From: Candidatus Methanoplasma cognatum
GTDB lineage: Archaea > Thermoplasmatota > Thermoplasmata > Methanomassiliicoccales > Methanomethylophilaceae
NCBI GenBank assembly: GCA_009777615.1
Contig: WRLM01000001.1
Coordinates: 62,001-126,000, forward strand
Direction of reading: 5' to 3'
Length of the DNA: 64,000 nucleotides
Shown here: positions 6,438 to 17,525 of the stretch, piece after piece
Layout: every line of letters begins with the position of its first letter
How positions within the stretch are numbered: position 1 is the stretch's first letter
The notes under the pieces: model-generated
The model's database searches: none
What the model was told of the DNA's origin: nothing
What the model saw: the letters and a program-made list of their open reading frames with translations, nothing else
Made by a program: the position numbers and the translations under genes

Positions 6438-9400
6438 TTGAGAGATTTGGTTAAATTATATTTCGCAGAGAAGAACATCGTGAACCATCACATCTCATCG
6501 TTCGATGATTTCCTTGCAACCGCAGGGAACCCGAACAGCAGGATGCAGAAGATCGTCGACGATATCAGAGTGCCCACCGACGACGCCGAGCGCGGGGTCA
6601 TTAAATTGGATCCGGAACGCACGAGCGGCAGGAACATAGAGATCAGAATAGGAAGGGGGAGGGACGAGGACGGCAACATCGACCCCCAGGCAAAACCTAC
6701 GATCAGGATCGATCAGCCGAAGGTCATGGAGGCGAACGGCTACAGCCACGAGCTCACGCCGATGGAGGCGAGACTCAGGAATCTGAACTACCTTTCTCCG
6801 GTGTTCGTAAGGTTTGAGATATACGAGGACGGGATCGAGAAGGAAATGCCCGAGGGCGAGAGGTGGGTGCACGTGGGCGACCTGCCCATGATGGTCAAGT
6901 CGAATGGGTGCAACCTTAACCACCGCGTTCTGGACAATAACATGGACCGCAAGCTCTCGGAGGACGAATACCTCAAAGAGCTGATAAAACAGAAAGAGGA
7001 CCCCAGGGAGCCGGGAGGATATTTCATCATCGGAGGGACCGAGAGGGTATTGATCACCCTTGAGGACCTTGCGCCCAACAGGGTCATGGTCGAGTACAAC
7101 GAGAGGTACGGATCGTCAGTGGAGATCGCCAAGGTGTTCTCTCAAAAGGACGGGTACCGCGCGCTGACGCTCGTTGAGAAGAAGAAGGACGGCATGGTGA
7201 TGGTCTCCGTGCCCGTCGCGTCCGGCTCCATCCCGCTGGTCGCGCTCATGAAAGCGCTCGGCATGGAGTCCGACGCGGAAATTTACGACACGATCGTTTC
7301 AGACGAGGCGATGGCGAACATCGTCTACGCCAACATCGAGAGTTCTCTCGATAAAAAGAACTACCCCCCGAGCGGCTACCACACCAAGGAGGACGCCATA
7401 CTCTTCCTGGAAAGGAACTTTGCGGCCGGGCAGGCAAAGGAATACAGGACCAAGAAGGTCGAGAGCATCCTGGACCGCTCTCTTCTCCCGCACCTCGGGG
7501 ACACCGAGGCCGACCGCATGAAGAAAGCGATATTCCTCGGGCGCATAGCACGCTCCGTCCTCGAATTGTCTCTAAACAAAAGGAAAGAGGACGACAAGGA
7601 CCACTATGCGAACAAGAGGCTCAAACTATCCGGCGACCTCATGGAGGACCTGTTCAGAACGAGCTTCAGCAGTCTGATGAAAGACCTGAAGTATCAGCTG
7701 GAAAGGAACTGGGGCAGAAAGAAGAGCGAACTCAATATCTCCTCTTCCATAAGGCCGGACCTGCTGACGCATAAATTGCTCCATGCTCTGGCGACAGGCA
7801 ACTGGGTCGGCGGCCGCGCCGGCGTATCCCAGCTTTTGGACAGGACGTCCAATATGTCCGCGATGTCGCATCTCAGAAGAGTGACGTCCTCACTCACAAG
7901 GAGCCAGCCTCACTTCGAGGCCCGTGACCTTCACCCCACCCAGTGGGGCAGGCTGTGTCCGTCGGAGACCCCCGAAGGGCAGAACTGCGGTCTCGTGAAG
8001 AACGCGGCGCTGATCATCGATGTTTCCGAGGGATATCCGGAGCCGGACGTCAAATGGACGCTGAGGGAACTCGGCCTCGGATCGGTCAAAGAAGAAGGAA
8101 CCAGGATATACATAAACGGAGACCTGGTCGGTACCCACAAGGAAGCTGAAAAACTGGTATCCGAGATAAGGGACCGCAGAAGATACGGTCTCCTGTCGAA
8201 CTGCATCAACATACGCTATGATGAGGAAATGAAAGAAGTGATCATCAACTGCGACGAGGGCCGCCTCAGGCGCCCGCTTCTGATCCTGAAGGACGGCAGG
8301 ACGATGATAACCAGAAAACACCTCGAAGGCATGCGCGAGGGGAAAGTGACATGGAACAACCTTTTCAAGGAAGGTATAATCGAATGGGTGGACGCCGAGG
8401 AGGAAGAGGACCTTCTCGTGGTCGTGGACGCGTACGATGTTCCGAAGAGGTGCGAGCGCTGCGAGCACGCCCTGTCGCCGACGGACGTCGACTGGCTTAA
8501 TCCCGGGCAGGAAGAGGAACCCGTCCTTAAATGCAAATGGTGCGGCGACAACATCACCGTTCCGGCCAAGATCACCAGGAGGCACACTCACATGGAGATT
8601 GACCCCATGGTGATACTCGGGGTCGCATCGGGGATAGTTCCGTATCCGGAACACAATTCTGCACCCCGTGTCACTATGGGGGCCGGAATGGCCAAACAGG
8701 CGCTGGGGATACCCGCCGCCAACTACCGTATAAGGCCGGACACGAGAGGGCACATCATGCATTATCCGGAGGTCCCGATGGTGCAGACGCAGACCATGGA
8801 GTTCATGGGATACAATCACAGACCGGCGGGTCAGAACTTCTGCGTGGCCGTTCTGTCTTACCACGGATATAACATAGAAGATGCTCTCGTCATGAACAGG
8901 AGCTCCATAGAAAGAGGATTGGGGAGATCGACATTCATGAGGTCGTACCGCGCGGAGGAGCGCCGCTATCCCGGTGGCCAGGAGGATCATTTCGAGATCC
9001 CGTCCCCCGACATAATGGGCGCACGCGCCGACTCCGCATACGCCCTGCTGGGCGAGGACGGGCTGATCTCGCCAGAGTCAGAAGTGACGGGAAGCGATGT
9101 CCTGATAGGAAAGACATCCCCTCCGAGGTTCCTCGAAGAGGAAACGGACTTCCTGACGCCTCAGAAGAGAAGAGAGACGTCGGTGACCGTAAGGCCCGGA
9201 GAGAAAGGTTATGTCGACTCAGTCATGGTAACGGAATCCGAGAACGGGTCAAGGCTGGTACGCGTCAAGGTAAGGGACGAGAGGGTGCCGGAGCTTGGCG
9301 ATAAGTTCTGCTCGAGGTTCGGACAGAAAGGTGTGATCGGAAGACTGGTGGACCAGTGCGACATGCCGTTCACCGCCGAAGGGGTCACTCCCGATCTGGT

Positions 9401-10037
9401 GGTCAACCCCCATGGCATACCGTCCCGTATGACCATAGGGCACGTGCTGGAGATGATAGCCGGCAAGGTCGGGGCCATGGAAGGCCGCATCATCGACGGG
9501 ACGGCGTTCTCCGGAGAAAGAGAGGCCGCCATACGCGACGCCTTGGTAAAGAACGGCTTCGGCATGCACGGCAAAGAGACGATGTACGACGGAATGACCG
9601 GAAGGCTCATTCAGACCGAGGTCTACACCGGAGTGATCTTCTATGAGAAACTTCACCACATGGTCAGCGGCAAACTGCACGTTCGTTCGAGAGGACCCGT
9701 GCAGATACTCACGAGACAGCCCACCGAAGGGCGCTCAAGGCAGGGAGGCCTGAGATTCGGGGAGATGGAGCGCGACTGTCTCATCGGCCACGGCGCCGCG
9801 ATGGTCATCAAAGACCGTCTGCTTGACGAGTCCGACGGGACCCAGCAGTATATCTGCGGGAACCAGTCATGCGGCCATATTGCGATAATGGACAGACACG
9901 GAGCGCTGTACTGTCCGGTGTGCAAGAACAATTCCAGCATATACCTCGTGCAGACGTCATATGCTTTCAAACTGCTTATGGATGAGCTTCTGTCCCTTGG
10001 CGTCGCCATGAGGCTGCAGCTGGAGGACCTGACATGA
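6438..10037 (+). CDS. rpoB: DNA-directed RNA polymerase subunit B (unsplit)
   Basis: A 1199-residue Rpb2/beta homolog in one piece, not split into B' and B'' as in many methanogens. Visible features include the zinc site near residues 672-705 (CERC and CKWC), the hybrid-binding block [20 protein letters not shown] with [17 protein letters not shown], the [11 protein letters not shown] segment, and the C-terminal zinc site from about residue 1139 (CGNQSCG and CPVC). It starts with TTG four bases after rpoH and its stop overlaps the rpoA1 start, pointing to translational coupling. With A1 and A2 it forms the catalytic core. Confidence 0.98.
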   Translation: MRDLVKLYFAEKNIVNHHISSFDDFLATAGNPNSRMQKIVDDIRVPTDDAERGVIKLDPERTSGRNIEIRIGRGRDEDGNIDPQAKPTIRIDQPKVMEANGYSHELTPMEARLRNLNYLSPVFVRFEIYEDGIEKEMPEGERWVHVGDLPMMVKSNGCNLNHRVLDNNMDRKLSEDEYLKELIKQKEDPREPGGYFIIGGTERVLITLEDLAPNRVMVEYNERYGSSVEIAKVFSQKDGYRALTLVEKKKDGMVMVSVPVASGSIPLVALMKALGMESDAEIYDTIVSDEAMANIVYANIESSLDKKNYPPSGYHTKEDAILFLERNFAAGQAKEYRTKKVESILDRSLLPHLGDTEADRMKKAIFLGRIARSVLELSLNKRKEDDKDHYANKRLKLSGDLMEDLFRTSFSSLMKDLKYQLERNWGRKKSELNISSSIRPDLLTHKLLHALATGNWVGGRAGVSQLLDRTSNMSAMSHLRRVTSSLTRSQPHFEARDLHPTQWGRLCPSETPEGQNCGLVKNAALIIDVSEGYPEPDVKWTLRELGLGSVKEEGTRIYINGDLVGTHKEAEKLVSEIRDRRRYGLLSNCINIRYDEEMKEVIINCDEGRLRRPLLILKDGRTMITRKHLEGMREGKVTWNNLFKEGIIEWVDAEEEEDLLVVVDAYDVPKRCERCEHALSPTDVDWLNPGQEEEPVLKCKWCGDNITVPAKITRRHTHMEIDPMVILGVASGIVPYPEHNSAPRVTMGAGMAKQALGIPAANYRIRPDTRGHIMHYPEVPMVQTQTMEFMGYNHRPAGQNFCVAVLSYHGYNIEDALVMNRSSIERGLGRSTFMRSYRAEERRYPGGQEDHFEIPSPDIMGARADSAYALLGEDGLISPESEVTGSDVLIGKTSPPRFLEEETDFLTPQKRRETSVTVRPGEKGYVDSVMVTESENGSRLVRVKVRDERVPELGDKFCSRFGQKGVIGRLVDQCDMPFTAEGVTPDLVVNPHGIPSRMTIGHVLEMIAGKVGAMEGRIIDGTAFSGEREAAIRDALVKNGFGMHGKETMYDGMTGRLIQTEVYTGVIFYEKLHHMVSGKLHVRSRGPVQILTRQPTEGRSRQGGLRFGEMERDCLIGHGAAMVIKDRLLDESDGTQQYICGNQSCGHIAIMDRHGALYCPVCKNNSSIYLVQTSYAFKLLMDELLSLGVAMRLQLEDLT

Positions 10038-12835
10038 TGCGCGGCATTACGAAAAGGATAGGATCTATCAAATTCTCCTGCGTCTCGCCCGAAGAGATAA
10101 GGAAGATGTCCGCAACCAAGATCATCACCGCGGACACGTACGACGACGAGGGCTACCCCATCGAGATGGGCCTGATGGACCCGCACATGGGCGTGATCGA
10201 ACCCGGGCTGAGATGCAAGACATGCGGATGCAAGGTCGACGAATGCCCCGGTCACTTCGGACACATCGACCTTGCTATGCCGGTCATACATGTGGGGTTC
10301 ATCAAGGACATAAAGCTGATGCTGGAAAGCACCTGCCGCAACTGCGGCAGGATCATGCTCACAGCGGAGCAGATAGAGGCCAGGAGGGACGACATGTCCG
10401 AAATGAAGGACCTCGGAGGAGGCACCATAGATCTGAAGAACTTCTCCAAGGAGACCGCGAAGGACGCGTCCAACAAAGGCGTCTGCCCATACTGCGCAAC
10501 AGAACAGATAAAGATAAAACTGGACAAACCCACCACGTTCAGAGAAGTGGACGACAATCACAAGCTCACCCCGAAAGAGGTGCGCGAAAGGCTGGAGCGC
10601 ATCTCGGACGAGGACCTCAGGACCCTCGGGATGGACCCCGCGACCTGCAGGCCGGAGTGGATGGTCCTGACGGCGCTCGCCGTCCCCCCCGTGACGGTCA
10701 GGCCGTCAATCACCCTGGACTCGGGGGACAGATCGGAGGACGACCTTACGCACAAGCTCGTGGATGTTCTCAGGATAAATCAGAGGCTGAGAGAGAACCG
10801 CGATGCGGGAGCACCCCAGCTGATAGTCGAGGACCTGTGGGAACTGCTGCAGTACCATGTGACCACATACTTTGACAACCAGACCTCCGGAATACCTCCG
10901 GCGAGGCACAGGTCCGGCCGTCCGCTGAAGACGCTGGCACAGAGGCTCAAAGGCAAAGAGGGGCGTTTCAGATCAAACCTCTCGGGTAAGCGTGTGAACT
11001 TCTCCGCCCGTACCGTGATATCTCCGGACCCCATGCTCTCGATAAATGAAGTTGGCGTTCCGTACATGGCGGCAAGGGAACTGACCGTTCCGGTGCACGT
11101 TAACGAGCACAACATCGAGAAGCTTAAAAAGATGGTCGCCCGCGGACCCGAACCCTCCATGGAGAACGGTTACGTTCCCGGCGTCAACTACGTCATAAGG
11201 TCCGACGGAAGGAGGATCAGGGTAACGGAACGCAATGCGGAAGAGGTTTCGGAGAACATCGATATCGATTATACAATAGAAAGGCAGCTGATGGACGGGG
11301 ACGTCGTTCTCTTCAACAGACAGCCCTCGCTGCACAGGATGTCCATGATGGCGCACCGCGTAAGGATGATGGAAGGCAAGACGTTCAGGTTCAACCTCTG
11401 CGACTGCCCCCCTTACAACGCTGATTTCGACGGGGACGAGATGAACCTCCATGTCCTGCAGTCGGACGAAGCGCGCGCGGAGGCCCGCATACTGATGCAG
11501 GTTCAGGAGAACGTTCTGTCGCCGAGGTACGGCGGCCCGATCATCGGTGCGATCCACGATCACATAACCGGGGCATACTTCCTTACGCACAGGAACCCCA
11601 GGTTTGACAGGTTCGAGGCCATGAACATACTTTCGAAGCTCCGCGACATAGAGGTACCGGAGCCGGAGGTCGACGGGGAAGGAAAGGAATACTGGACAGG
11701 GAAACAGCTGTTCTCGACGGTGCTCCCCGAGGATTTCAGGACGACGTTCAAATCCAACATATGCCAGAACTGCGACGTCTGCCTGAAGGAGGGTTGCCAT
11801 TCCGATGCGTATGTGAAGATACGCGGCGGTCAGCTGCTCTGCGGCACGATCGACACGAAAGGCATCGGCAACAGCAAAGGGAAGATCCTGGACAGGATAG
11901 CTCGCGACTACGGCTCCGACAGAGCCGCCAAGTTCATCAACGAGGTGACAAGGCTCGCTCTCGGCGCTCTCATGAACCACGGGTTCAGCACCGGCATCGG
12001 GGACGAGGACATTCCCGAAGAGGCCGCGCTCCAGATAGCGAACTACAACCAAGAATGCATAGACGAGGTGTCGGATCTCGTGGAATCGTATCAGAACGGG
12101 ACCCTCGACCAGATGCCCGGACGCTCGTTAAGGGAAACGCTGGAGGTCAGGGTCATGAAGGTCCTCGGACAGGCACGTGACGAAGCGGGCCGTGTCGCGG
12201 GGAAGCACCTGGGCCTTATGAATCCCGCAGTTATAATGGCAAAGGCGGGCGCCCGCGGGTCCATGCTGAACCTGTCCCAGATGGCAGGCTGCGTCGGCCA
12301 GCAGGCGGTGCGCGGCGAGAGGCTGTCCAGGGGATACTGGAACAGGACCCTGCCCCACTTCAACAAAGGGGACCTGGGAGCCCAGGCCAGAGGATTCTGC
12401 TCCAACTCATACAAATCGGGCCTGAACCCGACGGAGTTCTTCTTCCATGCAATGGGAGGAAGGGAAGGACTGGTCGACACGGCTGTGAGAACATCCAGAT
12501 CAGGATATATGCAGAGAAGGCTGATCTCCGCTCTGGAAGACCTGAAGCTGACGTCGGACGGAACGGTGAGGAACACCGTGGGAACTATAATACAATTCAA
12601 ATACGGAGAGGACGGGGTGGACCCGTCCAGAACGGTGAGGGGAAAAGCGATAGATCTCGACGATCTTTTCTCGGAAGTGCTCGGCGACGACGCCGACATC
12701 CTCCTCCGCATAGAGGACCTGAACGTAGGCGAGGACTACGGTTCCAAGGAAAAGGACGAGATGGAGTATATCGAAGAGGAAGACGGCGAAGAATACGATG
12801 ACATAGACACGGACTTCGAAGGAGGAGGTGAGTGA
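10034..12835 (+). CDS. rpoA1: DNA-directed RNA polymerase subunit A'
   Basis: A 933-residue Rpb1 N-terminal homolog. The clamp zinc site is near residues 61-75 ([17 protein letters not shown]), a second Cys group is near 100 and 155, and the absolutely conserved active-site motif [10 protein letters not shown] lies near residue 461, whose three Asp hold the catalytic Mg2+. The bridge helix block ([20 protein letters not shown]) is complete. It ends in an acidic tail ([17 protein letters not shown]). The ATG overlaps the rpoB stop in an ATGATG arrangement. Confidence 0.98.
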   Translation: MMRGITKRIGSIKFSCVSPEEIRKMSATKIITADTYDDEGYPIEMGLMDPHMGVIEPGLRCKTCGCKVDECPGHFGHIDLAMPVIHVGFIKDIKLMLESTCRNCGRIMLTAEQIEARRDDMSEMKDLGGGTIDLKNFSKETAKDASNKGVCPYCATEQIKIKLDKPTTFREVDDNHKLTPKEVRERLERISDEDLRTLGMDPATCRPEWMVLTALAVPPVTVRPSITLDSGDRSEDDLTHKLVDVLRINQRLRENRDAGAPQLIVEDLWELLQYHVTTYFDNQTSGIPPARHRSGRPLKTLAQRLKGKEGRFRSNLSGKRVNFSARTVISPDPMLSINEVGVPYMAARELTVPVHVNEHNIEKLKKMVARGPEPSMENGYVPGVNYVIRSDGRRIRVTERNAEEVSENIDIDYTIERQLMDGDVVLFNRQPSLHRMSMMAHRVRMMEGKTFRFNLCDCPPYNADFDGDEMNLHVLQSDEARAEARILMQVQENVLSPRYGGPIIGAIHDHITGAYFLTHRNPRFDRFEAMNILSKLRDIEVPEPEVDGEGKEYWTGKQLFSTVLPEDFRTTFKSNICQNCDVCLKEGCHSDAYVKIRGGQLLCGTIDTKGIGNSKGKILDRIARDYGSDRAAKFINEVTRLALGALMNHGFSTGIGDEDIPEEAALQIANYNQECIDEVSDLVESYQNGTLDQMPGRSLRETLEVRVMKVLGQARDEAGRVAGKHLGLMNPAVIMAKAGARGSMLNLSQMAGCVGQQAVRGERLSRGYWNRTLPHFNKGDLGAQARGFCSNSYKSGLNPTEFFFHAMGGREGLVDTAVRTSRSGYMQRRLISALEDLKLTSDGTVRNTVGTIIQFKYGEDGVDPSRTVRGKAIDLDDLFSEVLGDDADILLRIEDLNVGEDYGSKEKDEMEYIEEEDGEEYDDIDTDFEGGGE

Positions 12836-12836
12836 T

Positions 12837-14279
12837 ATGGCAAAGAAGGACACGCTTAAAGCGCTTCTCAGCAGAGATATCAGCGAAGAGGTCGGAGAGC
12901 TTCTTCTCACCAAGTACAACACCCTCAGCGCCATATCCGCGGCGAGCGTCGAGGAACTCGTTGAACTGGGAATTTCGGAGGAAGAAGCGGAATCCACCCT
13001 GCAGAAGATCGGCAAACGCACCACCCGCACGGCGGCCGGCGCGGCGAAGCCCAAGAAGGCAGCTCAGGAGCCGAAGGCAGAGCTCATGGAGGAAGTGTTC
13101 CGCGAACGTAAGCTCGGCCCGGCCGAGATCAAGCTCAAAGAGATAGCGGACAGGATCGCATCGCCCCTGCCTATGAAGATAATCACCGACATAGCCAACG
13201 TGATCGAGCGCGCGGAGCTCGGCGACGACATCTACGAAAAACTGATCGCCACCGCCAACCGCATGTATACCTCGCACATGATGGACAAGAACGAGTCCAC
13301 CGGGGTCATGGCGGCGCACTCGATAGGTGAACCGGGAACTCAGATGAACATGCGTACCTTCCACTACGCAGGGGTTGCGAACATCAACGTTACCCAGGGC
13401 CTTCCGAGGCTGATCGAGATCGTGGACGCGAGGCGCGTTCCCAGCACGCCTTCGATGGAGATACCGCTCACCGGCATCGCCGCGGAGGATGAGAGCGTCG
13501 CGAGGCACGTGGCGTCAGAGATAGAGGTCACTTCGCTTCTGGACATAGCATCGGTGGAAACGGACATAACCAACATGCGTCTGGTGATCACGCCGAACAC
13601 AAAGAAGATGACCCAGCGCGGTCTGGAACTGGAAGACGTCGCGGAGAGGCTGAACAAGGTAAAGATCATCCGCGGACTCGTCAAATCCTCTGATTTCCAG
13701 ATCGTCATCACGGCCGATGAGCCGTCGTATAAGAAGCTTCAGATGATGTATGACGCGGTCAGGAATGCCAAGATAAAAGGTATAGACGGCATCACAAGGG
13801 CCGTTCTCAGCAAAGCCGGCGGTTCCTGGAAGATAATCACCGAAGGAAGCAACCTCAAGGAAGTGCTGAAGATCGAGGGCGTGAATGCGAACAAGGTAAT
13901 GACCAACAGCATACTGGAGGTAGCGGACGTCCTCGGGATCGAGGCCGCAAGGAATTCCATCATACACGAGGCGATGGGAACCCTCGGGGAAGCGGGACTG
14001 GATGTCGATATCAGACACATCATGCTCGTTGCCGACCTCATGACCAATGACGGATTGGTCAAAGCGATAGGAAGGCACGGAGTATCAGGAAAGAAATCCT
14101 CTGTCCTGGCAAGGGCGGCGTTCGAGATCACTGCGGCGCATTTGCTGCACGCGGCGATGGTCGGAGAGGTCGACAGCCTCGAAGGAGTGACAGAGAACAT
14201 CATAGTCGGACAGCCGGTCACCCTAGGTACCGGCGCGGTAAACCTTATTTACACACCCAGAAAGGGGGAGAATCAATGA
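12837..14279 (+). CDS. rpoA2: DNA-directed RNA polymerase subunit A''
   Basis: A 480-residue Rpb1 C-terminal homolog. The first 60 or so residues (TLKALLSRDISEEVGELLLT, then the second hairpin AASVEELVELGISEEEAEST) resemble a helix-hairpin-helix unit, followed by an Ala/Lys-rich linker. The conserved part then runs from about residue 85, including the trigger-loop region GVMAAHSIGEPGTQMNMRTF. The ATG at 12837 is preferred over GTG at 12828 because GGAGGTG ends six bases before it. The usual archaeal A'' is about 390 residues, so the extension is extra. Confidence 0.96.
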   Translation: MAKKDTLKALLSRDISEEVGELLLTKYNTLSAISAASVEELVELGISEEEAESTLQKIGKRTTRTAAGAAKPKKAAQEPKAELMEEVFRERKLGPAEIKLKEIADRIASPLPMKIITDIANVIERAELGDDIYEKLIATANRMYTSHMMDKNESTGVMAAHSIGEPGTQMNMRTFHYAGVANINVTQGLPRLIEIVDARRVPSTPSMEIPLTGIAAEDESVARHVASEIEVTSLLDIASVETDITNMRLVITPNTKKMTQRGLELEDVAERLNKVKIIRGLVKSSDFQIVITADEPSYKKLQMMYDAVRNAKIKGIDGITRAVLSKAGGSWKIITEGSNLKEVLKIEGVNANKVMTNSILEVADVLGIEAARNSIIHEAMGTLGEAGLDVDIRHIMLVADLMTNDGLVKAIGRHGVSGKKSSVLARAAFEITAAHLLHAAMVGEVDSLEGVTENIIVGQPVTLGTGAVNLIYTPRKGENQ

Positions 14280-14560
14280 GCGAGAAAATAGATATAAGCA
14301 GAGCATTGAAAGCCGCGATCACCACCGGGAAGGTGGAGTTCGGGGTCGACCAGACAGAGAAAGCAATAAAGGCAGGAAAGGCGCAGATGGTCATCCTGTC
14401 AAGGAACTGCCCGAGCGAGATGCTGACAGGGAACATAGACGTGAAGGTGCACGTCTATGAGGGTAACAACATGGAGTTGGGAGCCCTCTGCGGAAAGCCC
14501 TTTTCGGTATCCGCCCTCGCGGTCATCGACAAGGGTTCCTCCAACATCTTAACGCTGTGA
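14276..14560 (+). CDS. rpl30e: 50S ribosomal protein L30e
   Basis: A 94-residue L7Ae/L30e-family protein. The core is seen in GKVEFGVDQTEKAIKAGKAQ, ILSRNCPSEM and VYEGNNMELGALCGKPFSVS, and length and gene position are those of archaeal L30e. The ATG overlaps the rpoA2 stop by four bases, so translation is coupled. It belongs to the large ribosomal subunit and, by family, binds kink-turn RNA. Confidence 0.95.
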   Translation: MSEKIDISRALKAAITTGKVEFGVDQTEKAIKAGKAQMVILSRNCPSEMLTGNIDVKVHVYEGNNMELGALCGKPFSVSALAVIDKGSSNILTL

Positions 14561-14564
14561 GACC

Positions 14565-14993
14565 ATGTCCACGGATATCGTACTCAATGAGGATACCCTC
14601 AGATACATAGCGCTGTTCTCAGCAATAACAAAGGCCAGTCCGATCGACTGCATGGACGCCGATGAAAAATTGGTCTTCGTGGTCGAGAAAGGGCAGGGGA
14701 ACATCGCCGTTGGGAAAAAAGGGGAACACGTAATAAAGCTCAAGGAGAAAACGGGTAAGAACATCCAGGTCGTGGAGTACTCGGAGGATCCTGAGCAGTT
14801 CGTGAAGAATGTATTCCACATATACAGCCCTCAGAAGGTCGTTATCGAGCAGCGCGGGAACATCACCCACGCCACGATCACGGTAGACCCCAAGCTCAAG
14901 GGGCGCGCGATCGGCAAGGCCGGAAAGAACCTCCGCATTGCGAGGGATATCGTGAACAGGCATCACGAGATCCAAAGCATAAGCGTTGACTGA
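14565..14993 (+). CDS. nusA: Transcription elongation factor NusA-like protein (KH domains)
   Basis: A 142-residue archaeal NusA homolog made only of the two KH domains; the bacterial N-terminal and S1 domains are absent, as is normal in archaea. RNA-binding GXXG loops are visible as VGKKGEH and AIGKAGKNLRIA. It begins four bases after rpl30e and ends the polymerase operon. The expected downstream neighbours rps12 and rps7 are not present here; a repeat protein with its own promoter follows instead. Confidence 0.95.
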   Translation: MSTDIVLNEDTLRYIALFSAITKASPIDCMDADEKLVFVVEKGQGNIAVGKKGEHVIKLKEKTGKNIQVVEYSEDPEQFVKNVFHIYSPQKVVIEQRGNITHATITVDPKLKGRAIGKAGKNLRIARDIVNRHHEIQSISVD

Positions 14994-15163
14994 AGCTCCC
15001 CCGACCGGTGTGAGAAACTCTTTAAAAACATCCTTCTTCGTTTTCATTCACGGACGGTCTTTTCAGAATCGTCACAGTATGCGGCTATATTTCTCCTTGC
15101 GCCCAGAGTTCCAAAGTAAAATATATATCAGGCACCCGTGTCGTAACATATCTGAGTGGCCAA

Positions 15164-17494
15164 ATGAGTGACGAATTCATTGATGATGAAAGGTATGAGA
15201 CATTTCTCACGTGCTACGCATTGGATGGTGCAGAGGTCATCGAGGAAACAGACTCGGATGCGGTGATCCGATATACGTTCAAACTAAAAGGTGAGGAAGA
15301 AATAAAAGAACCGATAGTGGTCTGCCGGCGTCTTGAGAGGTTTCATTCATCAGAATTTACAGAGCGTGACATCGGCGGCGTACTAAACCTCGACTCAAAA
15401 TTCGTTCCACCCGATGAAATAAAAAAGTGTCTGGATAAATTGAGAGAGGAAATGCCACAGGTAACTGCAAAATATGCACTTTTCGGCAACGAAACAAACT
15501 TCGACTGTGTCACCTTCGGAAACGGGACAAACTTTGGGGGTGCCACCTTCGGAAACGGGACAAACTTTGGGGGTGCCACCTTCGGAAACGGGACAAACTT
15601 TGGGGGTGCCACCTTCGGAAACGGGACATATTTCGGGGATGCTACATTCGATGACGAAACATATTTCGGGGGCGCCACCTTCGGCAATGGAGCAGACTTC
15701 GATGGTGCTACCCTCGGCAACAAAACACATTTCGGGCGTGCCACTTTCGGCAACAAAACACATTTCGGGCGTGCCACCTTCGGCAATGGGACAAACTTCA
15801 GGGATGCCACCTTCGGCAACGAAACAGACTTCAGGGATGCCACCTTCGGCAACGAAACAGACTTCGGGCGTGCCACCTTCGATAATGGAACAAACTTCAG
15901 GGATGCCACCTTCGATAATGGAACAAACTTCAGGGATGCCACCTTCGATAATGGAACAAACTTCAGGGATGCCACCTTCGGCAACGAAACAGACTTCGGG
16001 CGCGCCACCTTCGATAATGGAACAAACTTCAGGGATGCCACTTTCGGCAACGGAACAAGCTTTGGGCACGCCACTTTCGGCAACGAAACAGACTTCAGAG
16101 ATGCCACCTTCGGCAATGGAACAAGCTTTGGGCGCGCCAGCTTCGGCAACTGGACATATTTTGGGGATGCCACCTTCGGCAATGAAACATATTTTGGGGA
16201 TGCCACCTTCGGCAACGAAACATATTTTAGGGGTGCCACCTTCGGCAACGAAACAGACTTCAGAGATGCCACCTTCGGCAACAGAACATTTTTCTGGGAT
16301 GCCACCTTCGGCAATGAAACATATTTCTGGGATGCCACCTTCGGCAAAGAAACAGACTTCGGGCGTGCCACCTTCGGCAAAGAAACAGACTTCGGGCGTG
16401 CCACCTTCGGCAACGGAACAGACTTCAGAGATGCCACCTTCGGCAACGGAACAGACTTCAGAGATGCCACCTTCGGCGACGAAACATATTTCGAGGATGC
16501 CACCTTCGGCGATGAAACGTATTTTTTTAATGCAGAATTCAGCGGGAGGGTGACTTTCAGAGTCCTTCTCCCTGAAAGAACAACATCGGAAAACCCAGAC
16601 AGTATTTCAAATATATCCAGGGAGCCTATTTTTGATAAGGCCTTTATGGACTTCTCTGATTCTGAGTTTTTCAGAAGATCAGAAATAACAGCGGAAGGAG
16701 GAATTCTGTTAATGAGGGGCGCAGTTGTAAGAGATGTTCTGACAATTTTCGATTTTGAAAAGATCGACCTAAGCGGAACAGTGATACTTGAACGCTTGAA
16801 CATATCCTGGAATAAACTGTATGATGAAAGAAACGAAAGAAAAATTCTCAGAAAGAACAGAGAATCCAGTCTTATTGATATTGTTTCTTACTCCGCAGAT
16901 TTGATAAAAAGAGAAAATCAAGATTTAGATGAGAAATACAAAAACAAGATCCAAAAGGTCTTAGGTAGGCATGTCTTAGAGGGGCGAAAAGTATACGAAA
17001 GTGACTCCGCTGAGGCAGTTGAAGTCAAGAAAAAAACGCTTCAGGAACTGAAGGAAAATTACCGCAGGATCGGAGAATACAATTCAGAAGACCGTGCGTT
17101 TGTCGAATACATGAGAACGAAAGCGGCCGAGCCAAAATCATCCGGTACTGAAAAAGAACCGACAATAGGCAGACTGGAGAGGTGGGGGTTCAAGACTCTC
17201 GACCTTTTCGGCGAGTACGGGACCAATATTTTTCGCATCTTTGCATTTCTGATAATTATTCCGTTCATTATGTCGCTCTTAATACTAATTGCAATTTTCA
17301 CGACGGATACATCGTTCTTGGCATTGCTGGGGGAATCGCTGCGGAGCAGTTTTGAGGCATTCCTGACATTCGGGATCAATACAGCGGAGACCGACAACGG
17401 ATGGCTGCATACGTTATGCATAATCGACGGATATCTGGGGCTGTTCTTTGTAGCCTATTTTGTGGTCGCTGTCGCAAGAAGAACGCTGAGATGA
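15164..17494 (+). CDS. Pentapeptide-repeat protein with C-terminal channel-like membrane domain
   Basis: A 776-residue protein. Residues 1-104 form an acidic N-terminal domain. Residues about 105-456 are 32 head-to-tail copies of an 11-residue unit ATFGNxTxFxx, with Phe spaced alternately 6 and 5 apart, the pattern of the Pentapeptide_3 type, predicted to fold as a long right-handed beta-helix. Residues about 457-680 are a helical, charged region. The C-terminus has two membrane helices (about 687-711 and 752-771) around a short SFEAFLTFGINTA stretch placed like the pore loop of two-helix ion channels, but without a TVGYG filter. A TATA (AAATATATAT) lies about 40 bp upstream. Function unknown; it may be a surface or membrane-tension device. 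Confidence 0.85.
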   Translation: MSDEFIDDERYETFLTCYALDGAEVIEETDSDAVIRYTFKLKGEEEIKEPIVVCRRLERFHSSEFTERDIGGVLNLDSKFVPPDEIKKCLDKLREEMPQVTAKYALFGNETNFDCVTFGNGTNFGGATFGNGTNFGGATFGNGTNFGGATFGNGTYFGDATFDDETYFGGATFGNGADFDGATLGNKTHFGRATFGNKTHFGRATFGNGTNFRDATFGNETDFRDATFGNETDFGRATFDNGTNFRDATFDNGTNFRDATFDNGTNFRDATFGNETDFGRATFDNGTNFRDATFGNGTSFGHATFGNETDFRDATFGNGTSFGRASFGNWTYFGDATFGNETYFGDATFGNETYFRGATFGNETDFRDATFGNRTFFWDATFGNETYFWDATFGKETDFGRATFGKETDFGRATFGNGTDFRDATFGNGTDFRDATFGDETYFEDATFGDETYFFNAEFSGRVTFRVLLPERTTSENPDSISNISREPIFDKAFMDFSDSEFFRRSEITAEGGILLMRGAVVRDVLTIFDFEKIDLSGTVILERLNISWNKLYDERNERKILRKNRESSLIDIVSYSADLIKRENQDLDEKYKNKIQKVLGRHVLEGRKVYESDSAEAVEVKKKTLQELKENYRRIGEYNSEDRAFVEYMRTKAAEPKSSGTEKEPTIGRLERWGFKTLDLFGEYGTNIFRIFAFLIIIPFIMSLLILIAIFTTDTSFLALLGESLRSSFEAFLTFGINTAETDNGWLHTLCIIDGYLGLFFVAYFVVAVARRTLR
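15476..16531 (+). repeat. 33-bp coding tandem repeat, 32 copies
   Basis: Thirty-two in-register copies of a 33-bp unit (GCCACCTTCGGCAAC at its core) inside the pentapeptide gene. Identity between neighbours is high at the DNA level, and some copies are identical in tandem (for example 15541-15606 and three DNG-type copies near 15885-15975), which points to recent slippage or unequal exchange and likely copy-number variation among strains. Confidence 0.95.
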
Positions 17495-17525
17495 GCGTTG
17501 AGATAATGGGTCATTGTTCGGCAGT

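Noticed and set aside
7890-13508. Several minus-strand frames of 180-366 codons under rpoB, rpoA1 and rpoA2
   Set aside because: They are shadows caused by high GC at third positions in the polymerase genes and show no family motifs.
15476-16531. CRISPR array, because of many 33-bp repeats
   Set aside because: Units are head to tail with no unique spacers and code the pentapeptide protein in frame.
15343-16803. Long minus-strand frame of 486 codons (and plus-strand frame 15474-16553) across the repeat region
   Set aside because: They arise because the 33-bp repeat has no stop in several frames. The pentapeptide frame has the family pattern, a start, a promoter and membrane helices; the others are Lys/Pro/Ser monotony.
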